64,000 bases of DNA from CAWCXF01 sp963799455 (GTDB lineage Bacteria > Pseudomonadota > Alphaproteobacteria > Rhodobacterales > Rhodobacteraceae), in contig CAWCXF010000005.1 of assembly GCA_963799455.1 (NCBI GenBank), positions 1 to 64,000 on the forward strand, read 5' to 3'. Numbering within the stretch: the stretch's first letter is position 1; every line of letters starts with the position of its first letter. Shown one piece after another: positions 59,965 through 64,000 of the stretch. The notes below the pieces were generated by a model. The model was not told the DNA's origin. It was given only the letters and a program-made list of their open reading frames with translations, and did no database searches. Made by a program: the position numbers and the translations under genes.

Positions 59965-61842
59965 CAGGCGGCCTCCCCCACGCCGTCCTCGTCCGGGGCG
60001 GCGTCGTGCTCGGGCTCGTCGGCGGGGGCGTCGCGGATCACGCGCTCGACGACGCGGCCGACGAGATCGCCCAGCGCGGCGCGGCGGGCGGCGACGAATC
60101 CCTCGAAGTCGTCGGCGCGCAGAAGCGCCGGGTCGATCAGGTGCGAGCGCAGGATGGCGTCGAGCGCCCCCGGCGCCTGGTCCGTGTCGCGCTCGATCCG
60201 GGAGAGGTAGTCGGACGGCGCCCGCCCCCCGATCGAGCGGTTCGAGGCGGCCGAGAGCGCCGTCTTGTTGACGATCGAGTTGTAGGCGCCTCGGTCGATG
60301 CCCCGCCCCTCGCACCACGCCTTGGGGAAGATGTGGTGGATGTCGATCCTCGCGTCGTGGAAGGTCATGATCTCCACCGGCTGGCCCGTCACGAAGTCCC
60401 GGCAGCCCTGCGCCATCAGGAGCGCGTGCATCGCCTCGTAGCCGGCCGAGTTGCGCGTCCTGAGCGACATCAGCCGCTCCTCGCGGAACACGGTCGCGTC
60501 GATGACCCGCGGCGTGGGGCCGCCGCCGTCGATCCAGGCCAGCAGCTCGGTCACGTCGCGCGCGATCAGGGTCTCGGTCGAGGAGCCGTAGACCTCTCCC
60601 AGCGCCACGGTCCAGAACCACCGCGCCAGCCGCTCGGCGCCCGGGGCGGGCAGGGGCGCGTTGCCCCTCGCGGCGAAGAACGCGGCCAGCGCCGTGATCT
60701 GGGGCGGGTAGGGCACGTCTCGCTCGCGCAGCACGCGGCGCTCGGCCAGGAAGGCGTCGGCGCGCCGGAAGCCCTCCTCCACGGCATCGGCGTGGCGGCG
60801 GTAGGCGGCGAGCGGCAGCGCCAGGAGCGCGTCGCGTCGCAGGCTGACCTGGGGGAGCTCCAGGCCGGTGGCGCCTTCGGCCTCGCGCGCCAGGCGCCGC
60901 TCGCGGGTGTGCAGGAGCGTGCAGGCCTGCAGGAAGTCCACGCTCGAGACGCCGGTGAGCGTCTCGCGCCGCCGGCCGGGGCCGATCGCCACGATCCGAT
61001 CGCGCCGACCCTGCCGGCCGGGAACGTCCCTGCGCACCTCGCGCCCCGACCAGTCCTCGCGCAGGTCGAACCCGTCGCCGGCGAAGATGGCGGTGACGAG
61101 CTCGAAGGCGTCGAGCTTCTTGCCGCCGACGTTGACCTTCTCGAAGATCAGGCAGATCGCCTCGCGCCCGTTGGTCCGGTCGAGCTTGATGACGGGCATC
61201 TTGTAGGTCTTGATGGCGTTGAGCACGAACGCGTTGAACCGGTTTCCCAACTCGATCATCGCTTGATCGCGGCCGTTCCAGTAGGTCAGCCATCCGAAGA
61301 ACCACGAACTCGTCACGTCGAACGTCTGATCGAGCGGGAACATGCCCTGCTCCCACTCGCGCTCGGGCGTCGAGAGGTCACGCTCCACCTCGCGGCCGAA
61401 GTTCCTCCGCACCACGCGGTCGGCTGGAACGCCGACCACGGCCTCCTCCATGTCGCCGCCTTCGGCGAGCGCCTTCTCCATGTCGAGGTAGTAGTGCCGC
61501 TCGACCGTGGTCTCGCTCGTCTTGCGGGTCCGCACGGGGACGGGCGAGTAGAGCGCCTGGTAGAGCGACGTGATCCGCTGCTGCCCGTCGAGCAGCAGCG
61601 TCTCGGGGTCTCGCTGCGCGTCCGGCGCGCCCTCGATGGGCCGGGGCTTGAAGCGCACCTCGCCGCCCGTCTCCAGCGTCAGCAGGGCGCCGACCGGGAA
61701 GCCGCGGGCGATCGAGGCGATCAGGGCGCGCACGTCGCCGTCGCCCCAGACGTAGCTGCGCTGGAAGTCGGGGAGCTGGAGCCGCCCCTCGCGCGCGTGC
61801 TTGAGGATCTTCTGCGAGGTCGGTCTTGGTGGTGTCGAACAT
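59964..61842 (-). pseudogene. GmrSD-like DUF262/HNH nuclease, N-terminal frameshift
   Basis: ATG 61842 gives MFDTTKTDLAE, then an extra base near 61811 shifts the frame. The corrected continuation would include QLPDFQRSYVWG, the DUF262 QRxYxW motif. The downstream frame (from GTG 61733) has LLDGQQRITSLYQALYSPVP and AICLIFEKVNVGGKKLDAFE. A C-terminal HNH region follows with IDIHHIFPKAWCEGRG and YNSIVNKTALS. This is the GmrSD-type restriction layout, about 625 residues if repaired. The gene starts one base after the ABC ATPase stop and shares a base with the permease start. Confidence 0.85.
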
Positions 61843-61843
61843 C

Positions 61844-63544
61844 TCAGCCTCCCTGCGCGACGGGGCTCGCGCCCGTGCCCGCCGGCATCGGCTCGGCCGG
61901 GGCGGGGGCGGGGGCGTCCTCGGACGGCTCCGCCTCCATCCCCGCCATCAGCAGCCCCAGCTCTCCCTCGGAGGTCTCCTCAGGCCGTCGCTCGCCCATG
62001 ACGCGCCCGTCGAACATCACCGCGATGCGGTCCGACAGCGACAGGATCTCGTCGAGCTCCACGCTGACGAGGAGGATCGCGCGGCCCGCGTCGCGCAGGG
62101 CGACGATGCGCTCGTGGATGAACTCGATCGCGCCGATGTCCACGCCGCGGGTGGGCTGGCCCACCAGCAGCAGCACGGGGTCGCGCTCGATCTCGCGCGC
62201 GAGCACGATCTTCTGCTGGTTGCCGCCCGAGAAGCTCGCCGCGCGCTGCCAGCAGTCGGCGGGGCGGATGTCGAAGCGCTCGATCTTGCCGCGCGTGTCG
62301 CGGCGCAGCGCGTCGCCGTCCATCATCGGCCCGCGCGCGTATTCGGGCCGGTCCTGGTAGCCCAGCCCCGTGTTCTCCCAGGCCGCGAACTCCAGGATCA
62401 GCCCGAGGCGGTGACGGTCCTCGGGGACGTGCGCGATGCCGCGCCGCCGCCGCGTGCGCCCGTCCGAATGGGCGCCGGCGAGGTCGAGGGGCTCGCCCAT
62501 CAGCCGCACGCTCCCCGTGGCGGGCGTGATCCCGCCCAGCACCTCCAGCAGCTCCGACTGCCCGTTGCCCGCGACGCCCGCGATGCCGAGGATCTCGCCC
62601 TCGCGCACGCTCAGGTCGATGCCGCGCAGCCGCTCCACCCCGGCCGCGTCGCGCACGCGCAGGCCCTCGACCTCCAGCACCACGCGGCCGGGGCGCGCCG
62701 GCGCCTTGTCCACCCGCAGCAGCACCTTGCGGCCCACCATCAGCTCGGCCAGCGCCTCGGGCGAGGTGTCGCGCGTGGCCACGGTGGCCGTCATCTCGCC
62801 GCGGCGCATGACCGACACGGTGTCGGTCACGTCCATGATCTCGCGCAGCTTGTGGGTGATGAGCACGATCGTCTTGCCCTCGTCGCGCAGGCCCCGGAGG
62901 ATGCGGAAGAGGTGGTCGGCCTCGGCCGGCGTCAGCACGCCCGTCGGCTCGTCGAGGATCAGGATCTCGGCGCGGCGGTAGAGCGCCTTGAGGATCTCGA
63001 CCCGCTGCTGGTGGCCGACGCTGAGATCCTCGACGAGCGCGTCGGGATCGACGTCGAGCTGGTACTCGGCCGACAGCTCCGCGAGCAGCGTGCGCGCGCG
63101 GGCGAGCGAGGGGCGCAGCAGCCGGCCCTCCTCGGCGCCCAGCACGACGTTCTCCAGCACGGTGAAGTTCGGCACCAGCTTGAAGTGCTGGAACACCATG
63201 CCGATCCCGGCCGCGATGGCGTCCTGCGACGAGGCGATCTGCGCGGGGCGGCCGCCCACGCGGATCTCGCCGCTGTCCGCGCGGTAGAAGCCGTAGAGGA
63301 TCGACATCAGCGTGGACTTGCCCGCGCCGTTCTCGCCGATGATGCCGTGGATGGTGCCCGCCATCACCGAGAGCGAGATGTCGCGGTTGGCCTGCACGGC
63401 GCCGAACGCCTTGGAGATGCCGACGAGCTCGATGGCCGGAGCGCCGGCTGCGGCGGGGGCCGCCGCGTCCGCGCCACCGCCGCCGAGGCGCGGGGCTCGG
63501 GGCGGGGCTCGGTGCGGGGCTCGGGAAGCGGCGGCGTCGGTCAT
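61844..63544 (-). CDS. Nucleoside ABC transporter ATP-binding protein (two ABC domains)
   Basis: A 566-residue tandem ATPase. The N-terminal domain has Walker A GENGAGKST (70-78), Q-loop MVFQHFKLVPNFTVLENV, signature LSVGHQQRVEILKALYRRAE, then ILILDEPTGVLTPAEAD. The C-terminal domain has a degenerate Walker A (GVAGNGQSELLEVL) and signature FSGGNQQKIVLAREI. One canonical and one degenerate site are usual for the RbsA/YufO group. The first 37 residues are Ala/Pro-rich. It powers BmpA-dependent nucleoside import. Confidence 0.95.
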   Translation of the reverse strand: MTDAAASRAPHRAPPRAPRLGGGGADAAAPAAAGAPAIELVGISKAFGAVQANRDISLSVMAGTIHGIIGENGAGKSTLMSILYGFYRADSGEIRVGGRPAQIASSQDAIAAGIGMVFQHFKLVPNFTVLENVVLGAEEGRLLRPSLARARTLLAELSAEYQLDVDPDALVEDLSVGHQQRVEILKALYRRAEILILDEPTGVLTPAEADHLFRILRGLRDEGKTIVLITHKLREIMDVTDTVSVMRRGEMTATVATRDTSPEALAELMVGRKVLLRVDKAPARPGRVVLEVEGLRVRDAAGVERLRGIDLSVREGEILGIAGVAGNGQSELLEVLGGITPATGSVRLMGEPLDLAGAHSDGRTRRRRGIAHVPEDRHRLGLILEFAAWENTGLGYQDRPEYARGPMMDGDALRRDTRGKIERFDIRPADCWQRAASFSGGNQQKIVLAREIERDPVLLLVGQPTRGVDIGAIEFIHERIVALRDAGRAILLVSVELDEILSLSDRIAVMFDGRVMGERRPEETSEGELGLLMAGMEAEPSEDAPAPAPAEPMPAGTGASPVAQGG

Positions 63545-63636
63545 GGCGCTCTCGGTTCGGGGCGCCGCGCGCCGGTCGCCCGGAGGGGAAGGGGGCCTCG
63601 CACGGCCCCCTTCCGGGGTCGCGGCCCGACGCGCGC

Positions 63637-63717
63637 GGGGCCTCAGAGCATGGGGCCTCAGAGCACGGGGCCTCAGAGCACGGGGCCTCAGAGCGCGGGG
63701 CCTCAGAGCGCGGGGCC

Positions 63718-63726
<9 letters not shown>
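63637..63726. repeat. Six tandem copies of a 15-bp unit at the bmpA-like stop codon
   Basis: The unit ggggcctcagagcNN occurs six times without gaps (63637-63726); NN is at, ac, ac, gc, gc, gc. On the minus strand each unit contains CTCTGAGGC, and the unit next to the gene supplies its stop TGA (63718-63720). As the unit is five codons long, the gene is followed by a stop every five codons in the same frame. Confidence 0.95.

Positions 63727-64000
<274 letters not shown>

Overview
This window looks like a chromosomal segment of a very GC-rich alphaproteobacterium of the Rhodobacterales (Rhodobacteraceae/Paracoccaceae type). The case rests on gene content: a cbb3 oxidase operon with an FNR box, a TCA cluster in the order mdh / sucC / sucD / sucA / sucB / lpd, an SDH operon sdhCDAB, ethylmalonyl-CoA pathway genes (ccr, ecm, a malyl-CoA lyase/thioesterase-type gene and a mesaconyl-CoA hydratase-type gene), a LuxR/LuxI pair, a TIGR02300 protein beside tRNA-Ala, and NnrU. 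Genus and species cannot be told from the sequence alone. All identifications come from reading translated sequence against remembered family motifs; no search was run.

Region 1 (1-5870) is an accessory graveyard. It holds an IS1182-type transposase running off the left edge, remnants of IS256, IS3 and IS30 transposases, the tail of a bluB-like gene, an apparently intact VapBC toxin-antitoxin pair, a frameshifted Crp/Fnr regulator and a frameshifted hemerythrin-like gene. Region 2 (5721-12902) is an FNR-box-driven operon ccoI-ccoS-ccoN-ccoO-ccoQ-ccoP, followed by a small membrane protein and a DUF2189 membrane protein; nearly all junctions overlap. Region 3 (12903-19860) is a second graveyard: IS5 remnant, HNH nuclease remnant, an intact exported alpha/beta hydrolase, ISKra4 remnant, IS21 istA/istB remnants interrupted by an intact IS5 element, and a transposase tail. 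An XRE regulator with a divergent partner gene and tRNA-Ala(GGC) close this part.

Region 4 (21.4-45.3 kb) is core metabolism. Lpd, SucB, SucA, SucD, SucC and Mdh are on the minus strand. The malyl-CoA lyase-type gene, NnrU, the mesaconyl-CoA hydratase-type gene and sdhCDAB are on the plus strand. Foreign-looking pieces sit between them: a ferric-reductase-like membrane protein, three copies of a palindromic repeat, an AT-rich broken gene between sucC and sucD, a glycosyltransferase between sucC and mdh, and a VapD-like gene between sdhA and sdhB. Region 5 (45.3-52.8 kb) holds an H-NS-type protein, ecm, an exported hydrolase, ccr and the quorum-sensing pair. Region 6 (52.9-64 kb) has a RecD-like helicase, a TauE/SafE plus TIGR02186 pair, and a nucleoside uptake operon (BmpA-like binding protein, ATPase, two permeases, purine nucleoside phosphorylase). 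That operon contains two extra coupled genes: a DUF262/HNH (GmrSD-like) nuclease and a LysE-type exporter.

The core genes together give acetyl-CoA assimilation through the ethylmalonyl-CoA pathway feeding the TCA cycle, with electrons passing through SDH to a low-oxygen cbb3 oxidase. Two genes in the otherwise healthy right-hand operon carry single-base frameshifts (near 59136 and 61811); true decay and sequencing error cannot be told apart from this sequence.
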